NCBI GenBank assembly: GCA_037962975.1
Contig: CM075669.1
Location: forward strand, 248,781,351 to 248,845,350
DNA from: Clitoria ternatea
Lineage: Eukaryota; Streptophyta; Magnoliopsida; Fabales; Fabaceae
Length of the DNA: 64,000 nucleotides
Direction of reading: 5' to 3'
Under the pieces are notes generated by a model. It was not told where the DNA came from, did no database searches, and worked only from the letters and a program-made list of their open reading frames with translations. Within the stretch, counting starts at the first letter, position 1. Each line of letters opens with the position of its first letter. Below, piece after piece: positions 10,131 to 20,640 of the stretch. The translations under genes were made by a program, and so were the position numbers.

Positions 10131-10684
10131 TTTCAAGTCCTAGCCTTCTTTTCTTTTGCGCCATCATCTTTGACTCTGGATATACTGCCAATTTGTGGCA
10201 ACAAAAATTTGGATCTATCCCAGGCATGTCTACCGTTGTCTATGTGAAGAAATGCTTAAACTCTCTTAAGAGTTTCACCAACCGTTCTTCCATGTTTTTT
10301 CTAGATATTCATTCACTCTAGTTATTCTTCCAAGATCATCATCCAACGCTATTGCCTTGATTCCTCCTTCTGGGGTCGGTCTTTGAGGGTTTACTGGATC
10401 CGTTGTCATTTCTTCCCATGGATCTAAATTTATCAAGTTTACTGACCCTGACACCAATCCACCATCATTCAAATGCTTTCTTTTAATTGTTTCCTCTGTT
10501 TTGGTCATCAGGACACTAGGGTTATAGCAATACCTTGTCATCTGTTGGTCCCCTTGACTAAAGACACCTGGTTGTCTTTGTCTATAAATTTAATCAATAG
10601 ATGCGGTGTCAAAACCACTACTTCTAAAGTGTTCAATGACGGTCTACCCAAAATGCCATTAAAGGGGGATTTCACATCAATCAC
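10130..10684 (-). pseudogene. Protease-RT linker of Tat element 1
   Basis: Minus-strand remnant of the segment between protease and RT. A frame at 10275-10541 (VSGSVNLINLDPWEEM ... GGIKAIALDDD) matches the style of the acidic linker in Tat-type polyproteins. An equivalent stretch lies at about 18150-18400 in element 2. Stops interrupt both ends. Confidence 0.55.
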
Positions 10685-11000
10685 TCATACATAAGTCTGG
10701 ATAGTCTTTGAGCTTGGTTCTCCCTCAAATGTTAACCTTGTGTCTAAGTAACCTTTTGTGGGCTGCTTTGCTCCATTAAAAGTTGTAAGATCCTGGGTGT
10801 ATGGCTGCAAGTTATTATCTGTTAGTCCCATCTTTTTAAAGCAATCATAAAAAATCATATCGCAAGAGCTTTCTTGGTCAACTAGAATTCTTTTGATTAT
10901 TTTGTTTGCGATTACGGCTTCTATAGCCACCGCGTCATCCTCTCCAGGTACAGTGGATCCGTAGTCTTCATCTAAAAAGGTGATCAATGGGGTCTATATC
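10685..11000 (-). pseudogene. Aspartic protease domain of Tat element 1
   Basis: The frame at 10685-10987 (minus) carries ITFLDEDYGSTVPGEDDAV, then the active-site region RILVDQESSCDMIFYDCF and a C-terminal LDTRLTFEG. It is a retropepsin that would cut the polyprotein. The active site reads DQESS; element 2 has DQGSS at the same place, so the glycine has been lost here. It follows gag in the expected order. Confidence 0.75.
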
Positions 11001-12586
11001 CTACCCCGGTACGGCTTGTTGTCTGTCTTCATTTGTACAGACATGATCATTCTTAAATGATTCTTCCAGGCCAAATTAGATACTCCCCCTCCTATAAATT
11101 CTCCTGAAATCATATCAATTATCCTTCCAGAACTTGAGGGCTACATCCATGCGTCATCATCTTCTTTGATATTGTCTACAACCGTCTTGCCTTTGTCCAG
11201 GGCCTGCTTTTTAGAGTCCTTGTTTCCTTTTTCCTCTATTGGGTTGGTGTCTCTTCTTCTAGAAGGCTCCTTTACTTATTCTCCATTTCCTCTCTATCAG
11301 AATAGGTGCTACTTCAACTTCCCTTTCCTGATTAGGGTCTCAATAGCTTCTTTCAGCTGCCTGTACTCATCTGTGTTATAACTGGTCTGCTCATATAATT
11401 CACAGTGCTTATTCATGTTTCTTGGTCTCTTCATTGGCATAGGATTTTTAATCCCATTTATCATCAAACCTCTTTACCCAACTTCTCTCAGAATCTATCC
11501 TGGTAGTACTACCAAGGGTGTGAACTAGGTGAAATTTACACTCCTTTGCTCTTTTTGCCTCTAAGGGGTGTCCTATTCTCTGTTCCTTTCAAACTTAGGA
11601 CCTCTTCATTCTTGAACTAGAATCATGTCTTCTAAAACCGGGGTCTTCCCTTTTACGCTGGCGAGGTGCATTTCTCTCCCAACATACTTGGCTACTTTTC
11701 TCCTGAACTCTTTGAAAGTTTAGGGGGCTCTTTTTGCCAAGGATAAAGCGAATAGGGACTGTGGTTGTAGAGCTTCAACTGCTAACTGGATGTGCTCAGT
11801 TAACCTTCGCACTAGCGTGGCTTCTTTATAAAATCTCTTCAAAAAGTCTCTAAGACTTTCCTCCGGCCCTTGCTTTATTTTTGCCAAGGTATAGGACATT
11901 CTGGGGACATCCCTTGATACAACAAAATGCTATAAGAAGGCATGAGCCAAGTCCTCCCCACAATCAATGGACCCAGGTGGCAAGCTTTTAAACCACCCTA
12001 AGGCTTGAGCAGATAGCGTCCTGGGGAACATCCTACACATTACATCTTCTTCGGCTCCCAAAAATAATGACTCATTAGCATAAGCGTCTAAATGCCATCC
12101 TGGGTCGGACTCCTCTGTGTATTTTCCTATTGACAATGGTTATGGGGTTTGCAAATGCCTTGGGATGGGTATGCTCATCAATCTTCTAGTGAAAGGTATG
12201 CTCAATCGGTATTCTCCAGCTTGTCCTTACTATTAGCCTTTCCTTTGGTTGTTCAATTTTATGGTCGGGTATGTTGACTCCTGTTCATCATATGTTTATG
12301 CTTGCGAATATTCATGAGTATGGAAAGGTTTACACTGTCTTTGTTCTCCAATTACGTCCTCTCTTAACCCCCTACTTCACTCCAACTCTTAAATTTCCAT
12401 CCGGAGTTATCTAATGACCTCATCCTAAAGGTCTAGTTGCGTTATGGCTTGCATCCTCCCTTGGTTCTGCTCTGTACCTGGTGTTTCTATAACCCCACCT
12501 CCATACTCTAAGATCCAAGGTTCGACCCTTTGGGTGATATTCTGAACATAGTCCTCCAGAGTCTTATTTTGCATGTTACCTTCCAT
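11000..12586 (-). pseudogene. Gag region of Tat element 1
   Basis: A minus-strand start codon at 12584-12586 opens MEGNMQNKTLEDYVQNITQR. The most conserved piece is the frame 11930-12136 (PGWHLDAYANESLFLG ... MFPRTLSAQALGWFKSLPPG), typical of plant retrotransposon gag. Several stops and frame changes split the rest. A region near 11330-11420 matches in style the part around 19090-19150 of element 2. Start and order (PBS, gag, protease) fit one polyprotein. Confidence 0.75.
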
Positions 12587-12622
12587 GACTTCTTCTTTCT
12601 ACAATACGGGACTTAATTTATA

Positions 12623-12642
12623 GGTCCCACCGGGCGTGCCAA
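12623..12642 (-). promoter_or_regulatory. Primer-binding-site-like sequence
   Basis: On the minus strand, TTGGCACGCCCGGTGGGACC directly follows the LTR end (..GATCA). It contains the TGG expected to pair with a tRNA CCA end. The tRNA was not identified. Confidence 0.6.
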
Positions 12643-13225
12643 TGATCTGACCGGTGTACGGTGTCTAGATTAGGACCTTCCGAACTGGTGTCAAATGTCT
12701 CTCTCGCTCACTATTTTACATCGTCTCAGTGGGAGTACGGTATTATAAACTTGTGTTCAGTGGGAACACCAAGCTCTTCGCGTCTAAGGTATGAAATGAG
12801 TCAATTCCAACCGTTGTTCAATTGACCACACCGGAGGTGTTCCTGCAAAAGGGACTCTGATGCTAAGTCAGTACGGTTATAATAGAAAAAAATAGTATTA
12901 CGAAGAGTCTTAAGATAAAAATATAAGTTGTTCAACTGTGTTTATATCTTAATGAATGAGTCGTATATATAGTCTTTCCCTTAATCACAAGTGGTGATTT
13001 GACCTCTCTGTTAGTAATCAGATCCTACAGCTTTTGGTAGGTGCAAGTTATCCACTTGTAATTTCTGACTGGGGTCGTTATCACTCAGTCCATACTAATA
13101 AAACTCAATACCGGTATCCTATATAGTCAGTCTGGTTTTCCAGTTTTGCTGGTACTTTACCTTTATTCCTATTTTACTTATGTCTGATGTCGCTAGTTTT
13201 TGGGACCGATATCCACACTAGATCA
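12643..13225 (-). mobile_element. 5' LTR of Tat element 1
   Basis: A 583-bp segment that begins TGATCTAGTG and ends CAGATCA on the minus strand, giving matching TGATC/GATCA ends. It holds a TATA-like run (TATATATA near 12964-12971). Downstream is the phrase CTTAGCATCAGAGTCCC followed by TTTTGCAGG, common near the 3' part of Tat-type LTRs. It abuts the primer site and lies about 57 bp upstream of the gag start. No second copy was found to the left, so the 3' LTR is deleted or outside the window. Confidence 0.75.
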
Positions 13226-14330
13226 AAATGTGATAGAGATATGTGTGTGGTGAAGTATGTGTTATGCATAATAGTGTATCTGGTGAATATAGGCTAGTTA
13301 ATATTGTACCAATGATTATTATGCTACATGATTGTGCCATCCATAGTAGTGTGGAGAGATTAAGTATAACTAGGGTATAGTTTGACAAGAAGTATGTTAT
13401 GTCTGGGAACTGTTTGATGTGAGTTTGATATATATATGACAGTGGTGAAGTATAATCTTATAAGGAACATGAAATGGGTTGCTTGATAATATTGTGAATT
13501 CTATGATGTTGAATGTGGGGGAAACATATCCTCAGGCTTGAATGGTAATTGTATGATGTATGATGATATGGTAAAGGTAAATGTCGGTGATGACAGACTT
13601 CTCATTGAGAGGTGGACAAGTAGGGTTAGCGTCTCACCTTTACGTTTTTTGTTTAGCATGGTTAGTAGGTTATCGAAGAGACATCATACACGAGGAAGAT
13701 TGCCTATGCTCTTGAAGATCTTCCAGTCAAGTTGGATACACAAGTTACGAGGCCAACCCTTCCTGACATGGATATTGGAATGATAGAGAATGTGGTTCAA
13801 AGGAACAAAGAATTACCTCATCCTCATGGCTCAACCTCTTTCCAGCAAGGGGCAAATGATAAGCATTGGGAGTATTTTAGAGCAATTTCACCTTCTCTAC
13901 GATCTCACCCACCTGAGTGCATAGGTTTTCTCGAGGTTACCTGGAGAGCTTAGGATAGCTACAGTAAGGGGTGGACCAATGGAGTTTTGGTTTACCCTGA
14001 GGACATCCCATCCCTCTTATACAAAGAATTCTGTTTCAGGGTGTCTTTCTCTGAATTAGGATTCCTATGGGAGATAAATTGTTACCGAGGTGAGCGACAG
14101 TAGTGGGATCCGTCCTCCGGATGGACCGTGACTAGGCTTAAGTTTTAAGAGCATTATTAGGACAGTTATGTTGTCTTTTGTATTAGATAGTTAAGTTGTA
14201 TTTTATTTTGTTATGTGAGCTTGCGTGCCCCTGATTCCTTTTGAGTATGTAAAGCAATGTTGAATCGTGTATGAATTGATATGATTAGTGAGAGAATGAT
14301 CCACCTTGTTTTATGTTGTTAGTTACAAAA
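13226..14330. other. Unassigned stretch with a possible coding fragment
   Basis: No known gene. A plus-strand frame at 13732-13953 continues a protein-like text from about 13660 (YALEDLPVKLDTQVTRP, then PHGSTSFQQGANDKHWEYFR) whose family I cannot name. Later sequence (GTGGGATCCGTCCTCCGG near 14104) looks like transposable-element non-coding DNA. It may be old retroelement debris. Confidence 0.35.
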
Positions 14331-14559
14331 AAAAATTCCATATTTTTCTAAATTCGTGATTTTTTAGTTAAGCAGGATGATCCAGTGGAAGGGATTTATC
14401 CTAGTTAACCAAGAGTATCACATATTTAACTTATGCAACTTTACATATGTTAAGATATTAAAATATAAATTTTTTTATTTAAAAACATCATTAATACTCA
14501 TTCACACTAATTTTAAGCGATTGCTGCACAAATTTCAATATTAGAATCAAGTCTAAATT

Positions 14560-15950
14560 TATGACTAAGAAGCCTGAACCTCATGTGATTTGTTAATAAT
14601 ACACATCAAGACTCTAAGCTAAAATGAAGTTTATAGTTTGTTTGTCTAACTAGTCTGTTCAAGTGTGCCAAGAAGTCCATAGAACTCCATCTGTAAAGAA
14701 TAGTAGGATTTTGTAAAATTCAAATTGCTCTTGAAGTAAAGAAGTCTGTACTCACTCAAGGCTTTGTTAAATCAAGCTAGTCTGAAGCTATAGACCACGA
14801 GAAGCTTTCTCTCATTCTTTAAGTATTTGAAAAAGGATCTTTTTTTTCAAATAAGAAGTTGCATGTACTTTCTCTTATCATCTCTGAAGTTATCATCAAG
14901 AAGGAAATCAATGAAAAAGTTAAAAGACACGCTTGTATATATCAAGAAAACTGCCATACGCATCTCAAGGTGTCAAGAAAAGCTAAATCTGCTCAGACCA
15001 TATAGCCTAAAGTCAATTGCTAAAAAGTATACTTGCTTTCTCAATATGCATAAGCAAAAGGGATCTTTTGTTAAAGACTTTTGAAGCAATCCTTTTACGG
15101 AAACTTCTCTAAAGCATGTCTCTGACTCGCTGACAGCACAATCCTCAAAGAGACCAACATTCTTCAAGCTGAACCAACGGTTATCTCAAGAAGGACTATA
15201 AATACAAGAAACTATAAAATCAGAAAGGATGACTCTCTTTAAGACTTTTGCCTCATTGCTCAATTCTCTCTGATTACTCTCAAAAACCAAAGTCTGGAAG
15301 ACTTTTCTCTTAGTTTCTAAGTTCTTGTATTTTCACTACTTAAGTTTTCTTTGTATTTCTGCTTCTAGTAGACCTTGACTTATCGTAGTCTGTAGCTTAG
15401 TGTACCTGTATAATCATTTTATATATTTGTATGTTGAGTTATCTATTGTAACACCAAAAACTCTTTATCACTACTTTTTGTTAAATCTGGTGTGCTGCCA
15501 GAGTCTGTTAATGTTAGGAAACACTTATGGCCTGAAGAGGCTTTTGAAAAAAATACTTAGGTCTATAGTCAGGACTGACTCTTTGAAACAATACTTGGGT
15601 TTTAAGCCAGAAGTGGCTGGAGTCAAGAATACTTGTTGCACTGGGTTGGTGCAATATTGTAAAGGTGTTTTCCAACAATGAAAATCCTTTAGTTTGAAGG
15701 GACTGGACGTAACTTCTATGTTGGAAGTGATCTAGGATAATTCCGTTGTGTGATTCTCTATTCCTTTCTCTGGTCTATAGAACTGTTTATTTCTTGAGCA
15801 ATCTGTATGTTTTTGAAAAAGAGTTTAAGACTTATTCAACCCCTCCTTCTAAGTCTAACTTTGTACTATCAAATGATTCTACTTTTAATCTTTTATCCTA
15901 TATAAGATTACACATATTAAATAAACACTTTTAAATTTCCATTAATTTGC
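14560..15950 (+). mobile_element. Copia-like LTR copy A
   Basis: Diverged relative of copies B (16312-17612) and C (57230-58760, minus). Shared phrases in order are: GTTAATAATACACATCAAGA near the start; a TAGACCTT..TAGTCT..TAGCTTAGTGTA block; GGAAACA.TTATGGCCTGAA; ATACTTGGGTTTTAAGCCAGA; AAGAATACTTGTTGCACT; and finally TTATTCAACCCCTCCTTCTAAG. The last phrase resembles the distal part of some plant Ty1/copia LTRs. Short open frames inside are not conserved between copies. Exact ends and target duplication were not resolved. Confidence 0.55.
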
Positions 15951-15954
15951 ATTC

Positions 15955-16221
15955 ATGGATACTACTACCATGCATAGTCATGTTATCAATTGTTGCAAGT
16001 AAACTTTGGTCGATTTTATAATTTGATACTAATTTGAAAGAGACGAACTATTTCAGGAAATCAATCCAATAATAAGTTTATAAAAACTAAGGGCTTCGCG
16101 ATTGTGACTTTCTAATTTTTTATTTTTAAATGTGAATTTGAAAACAAATTTTGTTTATTAAAAATTATGTTAAAGTGAGTTTTTACTCATTTTCAAAATG
16201 ATTATTAGTCATTTTTTAAAA
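15955..16221. other. AT-rich spacer
   Basis: Non-coding AT-rich DNA between LTR copy A and the RT fragment of Tat element 2. I see nothing in it. Confidence 0.5.
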
Positions 16222-16311
16222 ATAGTTGTTTAATTATTCGTTGATACATGGCTCCGGCATTCTTCAGACCAAAGGCATGACGGTGTAGCAAAACACATCC
16301 TTTGTTGAGAA
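16222..16311 (-). pseudogene. Tat element 2 RT fragment, left part
   Basis: The minus strand reads DVFCYTVMPFGLKNAGAMYQ, the RT segment that follows the FVNNKG text at 17613-17640. The two halves are separated by copia-like LTR copy B, so this is one RT split by an insertion. The remainder of pol to the left is absent. Confidence 0.75.
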
Positions 16312-17612
16312 AAAGTCTAGATAAAAAGAATTTTTCAAAGTTATCTTAGACTAGACCCCAGATTCTATACCCTCGAATTCGTTAATAACACTCATCAATA
16401 ATTTTCTTTAGAAAGTGAATTCTATACTATCTTTAACTAATATGTGTGCCTAAGTATTTCAGGATACAAGTATTAGACTATGAAACAAATGGGGAGTATC
16501 AGCATTCCAAAAGTCTGGTAGACAATCAAAAGTCTAATAAAAGCATAATATTGAAATTGGATCGAAGAGTCATTCTCAACGTTCCTAATTTTATTTAAGT
16601 GATGCATTGGGATTCATGCACTTATCATATATGCATGCTTATCATTAAAGAACACAAGGAACATGATCAACATCAGCAGTAAATGTCAACATACCTACCT
16701 CTACGCATATTGAGCATATTTAGAGCTTGTGTCAGAATATCTCAGAAGGTCCTTAGAGCGCTGACCTCTAACCTTTTGCTCAATTGAGAAACAAAATATG
16801 AATGGTTTTATGCATGGGAAATGCATGAGAAACCTTTTTTGTGAAAGAGCTGAAGAGACCTTCTACTAGCCCTTTGGTTCTATGACAACATCAAGGTCTG
16901 GTAACAAAAAGCCTAAGGCAAATACCTTTAAAGGATTTCCAACGTCTATATCTCCTTTCAAGAAGTAGCAACGGTCATATCCTCTAGCTTCTATAAATAT
17001 CAAGGAAGATTAAACTTCAAACATGTAGAGAACTTACGATTCAATCTCTCTTAAGTCTAACTCTTCTTGTTCATTCTTCTCTTATAGGAAAAGACCTTCA
17101 TTGTTTATTCTGCCTCTAGCAGACCTTAGTCTTGTGTCATAACTTAGTGTATAATTTCAATTATATATCTTCCATACACTAAGTTCTGTGAGTTACTCTC
17201 ATTCATTGAAACACTTTGCAAAAGTTTGGTGTATTACCAGATCTCGTTAGTATAGGAAACATTGTTGGCCTGAAAAAACTTTTGAAAGAATACTTGGGTT
17301 GAGCCATGAGTGGCTTGTTGAAAGAATACTTGGGTTTAAGCCAGAAGTGGTTGGAGTCAAGAATACTTATGGCACTAGTCTGGTGCTGTTATTGCAAAGG
17401 AAATTTTACAATAGTGGAAATCCTTCAAGCTAGAAGGGACTGGATGTAGCTTATGTTGGAAGTAAACCAGTATAAATTCTCTATGTTGATTTCCTTCCTT
17501 TAATCCTTCACTTATTTTGATTATTTACGTTATTTGGTTCTTCATTTCTATGAAAAGATTCTGTGGCTTATTCAACCCCCTTTCTAAGTCTGACTCTGAA
17601 CCATTACCCTTG
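16312..17612 (+). mobile_element. Copia-like LTR copy B, inserted in Tat element 2 RT
   Basis: It has the same ordered blocks as copy A: GTTAATAACACTCATCAA, the TAGCAGACCTTAGTCT block, GTTGGCCTGAA, ATACTTGGGTTTAAGCCAGA, GTGGAAATCCTTCAAG and TTATTCAACCCCCTTTCTAAG. An extra internal repeat of GAATACTTGGGTT occurs at about 17289 and 17323. The flanks are two parts of one RT reading frame, so the insertion boundary is known to within about 10 bp. Similar CTTTGTTG/CTTGTTG bases lie at the two edges, but the target duplication is not certain. Confidence 0.6.
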
Positions 17613-18022
17613 TTGTTGACAAAAGCAGTATTTTCTTGGTCTCCCTCCCACACCAAAATCTGGTTATACCCTGAATATACATCCATGAAAGATAAAATAT
17701 GGAAACCAGAAGAATCATCGACCATTCTATCGATGTTGGGCAAAGGTTGGGCCCTTTGGGCAGCACTTATTAAGATCAACATAGTCCGTGCATATGCACC
17801 ACTTGCCGTTGGACTTTTACACCATGACCACGTTGGATAACCAGGAGGAATAACGGATCTCCTTGATGAAGCTATCCTTTAACATCTCCTTAATCTACTT
17901 ACAAGCGATTTTTTCTTTTTTAGACCTAGACGTCTTTTCTTATAAGAAAATAGCTCCTTAAACTCTCTGAGTAATGCTATCAATCGTTGCTATATCCCAA
18001 GCTCAAGCTGCTCATCATCTGG
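17613..18022 (-). pseudogene. Tat element 2 RT, N-terminal part
   Basis: The minus strand carries RT text in two frames. One (17525-17782) reads RAQPLPNIDRMVDDSSGFHI and FMDVYSGYNQILVWEG; the other runs upstream with KSNGKWCICTDYVDLNKCC. The catalytic YMDD part is not present. The right side adjoins an inverted copy of its own start (18023-18145). Confidence 0.75.
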
Positions 18023-18145
18023 CTTCATCAAGGAGATCCGTTATTCCTCCTGGTTGTCTAACGTGGTCATGGTGCAAAATTCCAACGGCAAGTGGTGCAT
18101 ATGCACAGACTATATTGATCTTAACAAGTGCTGCCCAAAGGACCC
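17746..18145. repeat. Inverted duplication, about 120-bp arms
   Basis: The segment 17746-17866 reappears in reverse complement at 18023-18145 with few differences, separated by about 156 bp. Both arms encode the same RT stretch (IRYSSWLSNVVMV..SNGKWCICTDY). The left arm reads on the minus strand in element order; the right arm reads on the plus strand against it. Beyond 18145 the sequence returns to minus-strand linker. Confidence 0.85.
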
Positions 18146-18581
18146 AGACTTAGGGTCCAAATCCACCAAGTTAATGGAAGTTGTTGTAAGGCCCTCATCA
18201 TTTAGCTTTCTCTTTTTATTGATGGCCTCCAACTTCACCATGCATATTAAGGCTATCGTTGTAAAAATACCTCGTCATCTCTTGATCGCCATGTACAGAA
18301 AACACCTAGTTGTCTTATTAATAAACTTGATAAGAAGGTGAGGAGTTGAAATTATTGCCTCTATAGCATTAAATGTGGGATGAACTATGTTGTCGTTGTA
18401 TGGGGACTATACATCGATGACCAAGATCCTGGTCTTCACCGTTCGGGCTCCAGGCTCCCTATCAAACATAATACGGGTGTCAAGGTACCATTTAATGGGC
18501 TCCTTAGCCCCATTGAAGGCAGTAAGTTTCTTCGTGTACAATTATAAATTCGCGTCAGTAAGACCCATCCTCTTGAAACAA

Positions 18582-18791
18582 TCATAAAAGAAAGACATCA
18601 CAAGAACTACCCTGGTCTACCAAGATTCTTTTAACATCCATATTTACGATGATATCCAAAATCACCATGACGTCCTTGCCCCCCAGTATGGTTGGGTCGA
18701 AATCATCGTCTAAGAAGGAGATTGAGGGAGTTTGCACACCGTTTCTAAAGGGTCCGTTATCTTGTCTCTTACCTTGGACTGATAAGATCAT
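18582..18791 (-). pseudogene. Protease domain of Tat element 2
   Basis: The frame 18582-18791 (minus) reads TPSISFLDDDFDPTILGGKD, then VKRILVDQGSSCDVF with the aspartic-protease Asp retained. It is the equivalent of 10685-11000 in element 1, which shows that both belong to related families. It is cut off downstream by a stop. Confidence 0.75.
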
Positions 18792-19239
18792 GTGATGATG
18801 GTTTTTACGCGTCGTATCAACGCATCTTCTCCTGTAAAACCCTCAATAATCATATCAATTACCATATGCTGACCTTGTTGAGGTAAGGATAGCATCCGCT
18901 CTGCCTCTTGTACTACTTCCACCACGGGACTCTTCTGCTTCTCTACTGTGGTGAACCGCTTGGGACCCCGGGTATCATCAGGATTAGAAGTACGGTCCCT
19001 GTGCCTTTTCTCCATTTGATCAAGCTCATCCAAAGACTTCTGCCTAAAGAGATACTGCTTTAAGTTGCCTTCTTGAATCAGGACTTCAATGGCATCCTTT
19101 AGCTATCTACACTCATCAGTAGAATGCCCTGTCTACCCATGGAAGTCGCAGTACTTCCTAGGGTTTCCCGGCCTTTTAACAGGTGCAGGTCTCCTCACCC
19201 AGTACACACTAAAAGAAGGCCAACCAACCTCTGTCAAGA

Positions 19240-19247
19240 TCTAGGAT
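19240..19247. repeat. Left 8-bp target duplication of the hAT element
   Basis: TCTAGGAT directly before the element end; the partner TCTGGGAT lies at 19915-19922 with one mismatch. Confidence 0.8.
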
Positions 19248-19914
19248 TAAAGCTGGGTAAACGGGTCCAGGCCCACAGGATGGCCCATTTAGTCACTCCT
19301 TATGCAGGTTGCGGGTCAAAAAATTAGACCATTTAAAAAGCGGGCTCACGAGTTGGGACCGCGTAACCCGCGGGTTGAAACGGATCTGGCCTGCAGGTTC
19401 GTGGGCCAACCCGTGGGCCAGGTAAAAATAAAAAATATATTAAAAATAAATTAAAAATAGAAAAAAACCTAAAAACTCTAACCTTAACTTAAACTCATGT
19501 AATTGTATTTGGAGTTTTTAAGATATTGATGATGTTAATAATTATTATCATGCATTTAAAACCTATTTGTCATGTTTAAGGTTTATATTTGGATAAAAAA
19601 GCTATTAAATTTAAAATTTCATGAGCTTATTTCATGAATCATGATTGGATTTTTTAGATTTTGGATAATTAAATATGTTGAAGTAAATGTTTTTGGTTTC
19701 ATAAAAAAAATTAGGCCCAACAAATTCAAAGGAATAAAAGAGAAGCAAAAAAAATATATCTCATAGGCGGGTTGGCCCGCGGGTTTACAGGCTTGTCGCA
19801 GGCCCAACAAAATTGATCCATTTAGAAAGCGGGTTCCATGGGCCAGCCTGTTGCAGGGTAGGCTTATACGGGCCAGCCTGTTGCGGGACGGGTTGGCCCG
19901 TATACCCAGCTCTA
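19248..19914. mobile_element. Non-autonomous hAT-type DNA transposon (667 bp)
   Basis: The element starts TAAAGCTGGGTAAACGGG and ends CCCGTATACCCAGCTCTA, giving terminal inverted repeats of about 18 bp (TA(A/G)AGCTGGGTA.ACGGG). An 8-bp target duplication TCT(A/G)GGAT flanks it, as in the hAT superfamily. GC-rich subterminal blocks repeat GCGGGTTGGCCCGCGGG-like phrases at both sides of an AT-rich core. No transposase is encoded. It sits inside the gag remnant of Tat element 2 and is therefore younger than that element. Confidence 0.88.
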
Positions 19915-19922
19915 TCTGGGAT
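19915..19922. repeat. Right 8-bp target duplication of the hAT element
   Basis: TCTGGGAT, one mismatch from the left copy TCTAGGAT at 19240-19247. Confidence 0.8.
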
Positions 19923-20640
19923 AGGTTGGCATTGAGAGGAGCATAACAAGAAAACGCAGTAACACGCTTTTCTTGTTGTCTTAGTTGCTGAACCCTCCTC
20001 GATCTTTTTGGGGCATCTTCTCAAACTTAGGCCTTTCCTTCTCCTTTTATACACATGGTACAGGGGTTGGTGGCTTACTTCTAGCCGTCGTGGCCTCTAG
20101 ATGCATTTCTATACTCACATACTTGGATGCCTTGCATCTGAACTCCTCCAGGGTGGTGGGTGGCCTTTTGCTAAAGACATAGCAAACGAAGACTTCGTTG
20201 CAAAGCCTCAATAATGATATGCAACTAGATAGTCTCCGTGAGATCTGGCACCATAGCTACCTTTTTGTAAAACCTCTTCAGGAAATCCTTCAGGGATTCC
20301 ATTTTACCTTAACTGGGCAAGGGTATGAGACATCCTAGGTACATCCCTAGAGATAACAAAATGATCTCTAAAAGCTTCTTCCATCTCCTTATAAAAATCT
20401 ATAGATCTAAAAGATAAACCCCTAAACCATGCTAGTGAGGGCTCCTAAGGGGTTAGGTACCCCTAGAACAGCTTGAGATAGTCGCACGGTGACAATCCCA
20501 TAATACATATGCACATGACCTATTAGTGGTGTCATCATCGTGTTGAGTCGGGTTGTCTAGGTCTCACTCTAATATCTGCAATATAGGGTTAGTCATCATG
20601 ATCCATAATAGCTATATGCTCATTCAGTATCCTATTTTAT

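Larger units (their letters stand above)
18788..20640 (-). pseudogene. Gag region of Tat element 2, interrupted by a hAT element
   Basis: Minus-strand gag remnant. The C-terminal frame 18788-19033 includes RHRDRTSNPDDTRGPKRF and LSLPQQGQHMVIDMIIEGF. Farther upstream, 19923-20640 aligns in order with element 1 (compare the phrase near 20330-20400 with 11885-11940). A 667-bp hAT-type element at 19248-19914 splits it. Many stops are present and no start codon could be fixed. Confidence 0.65.
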
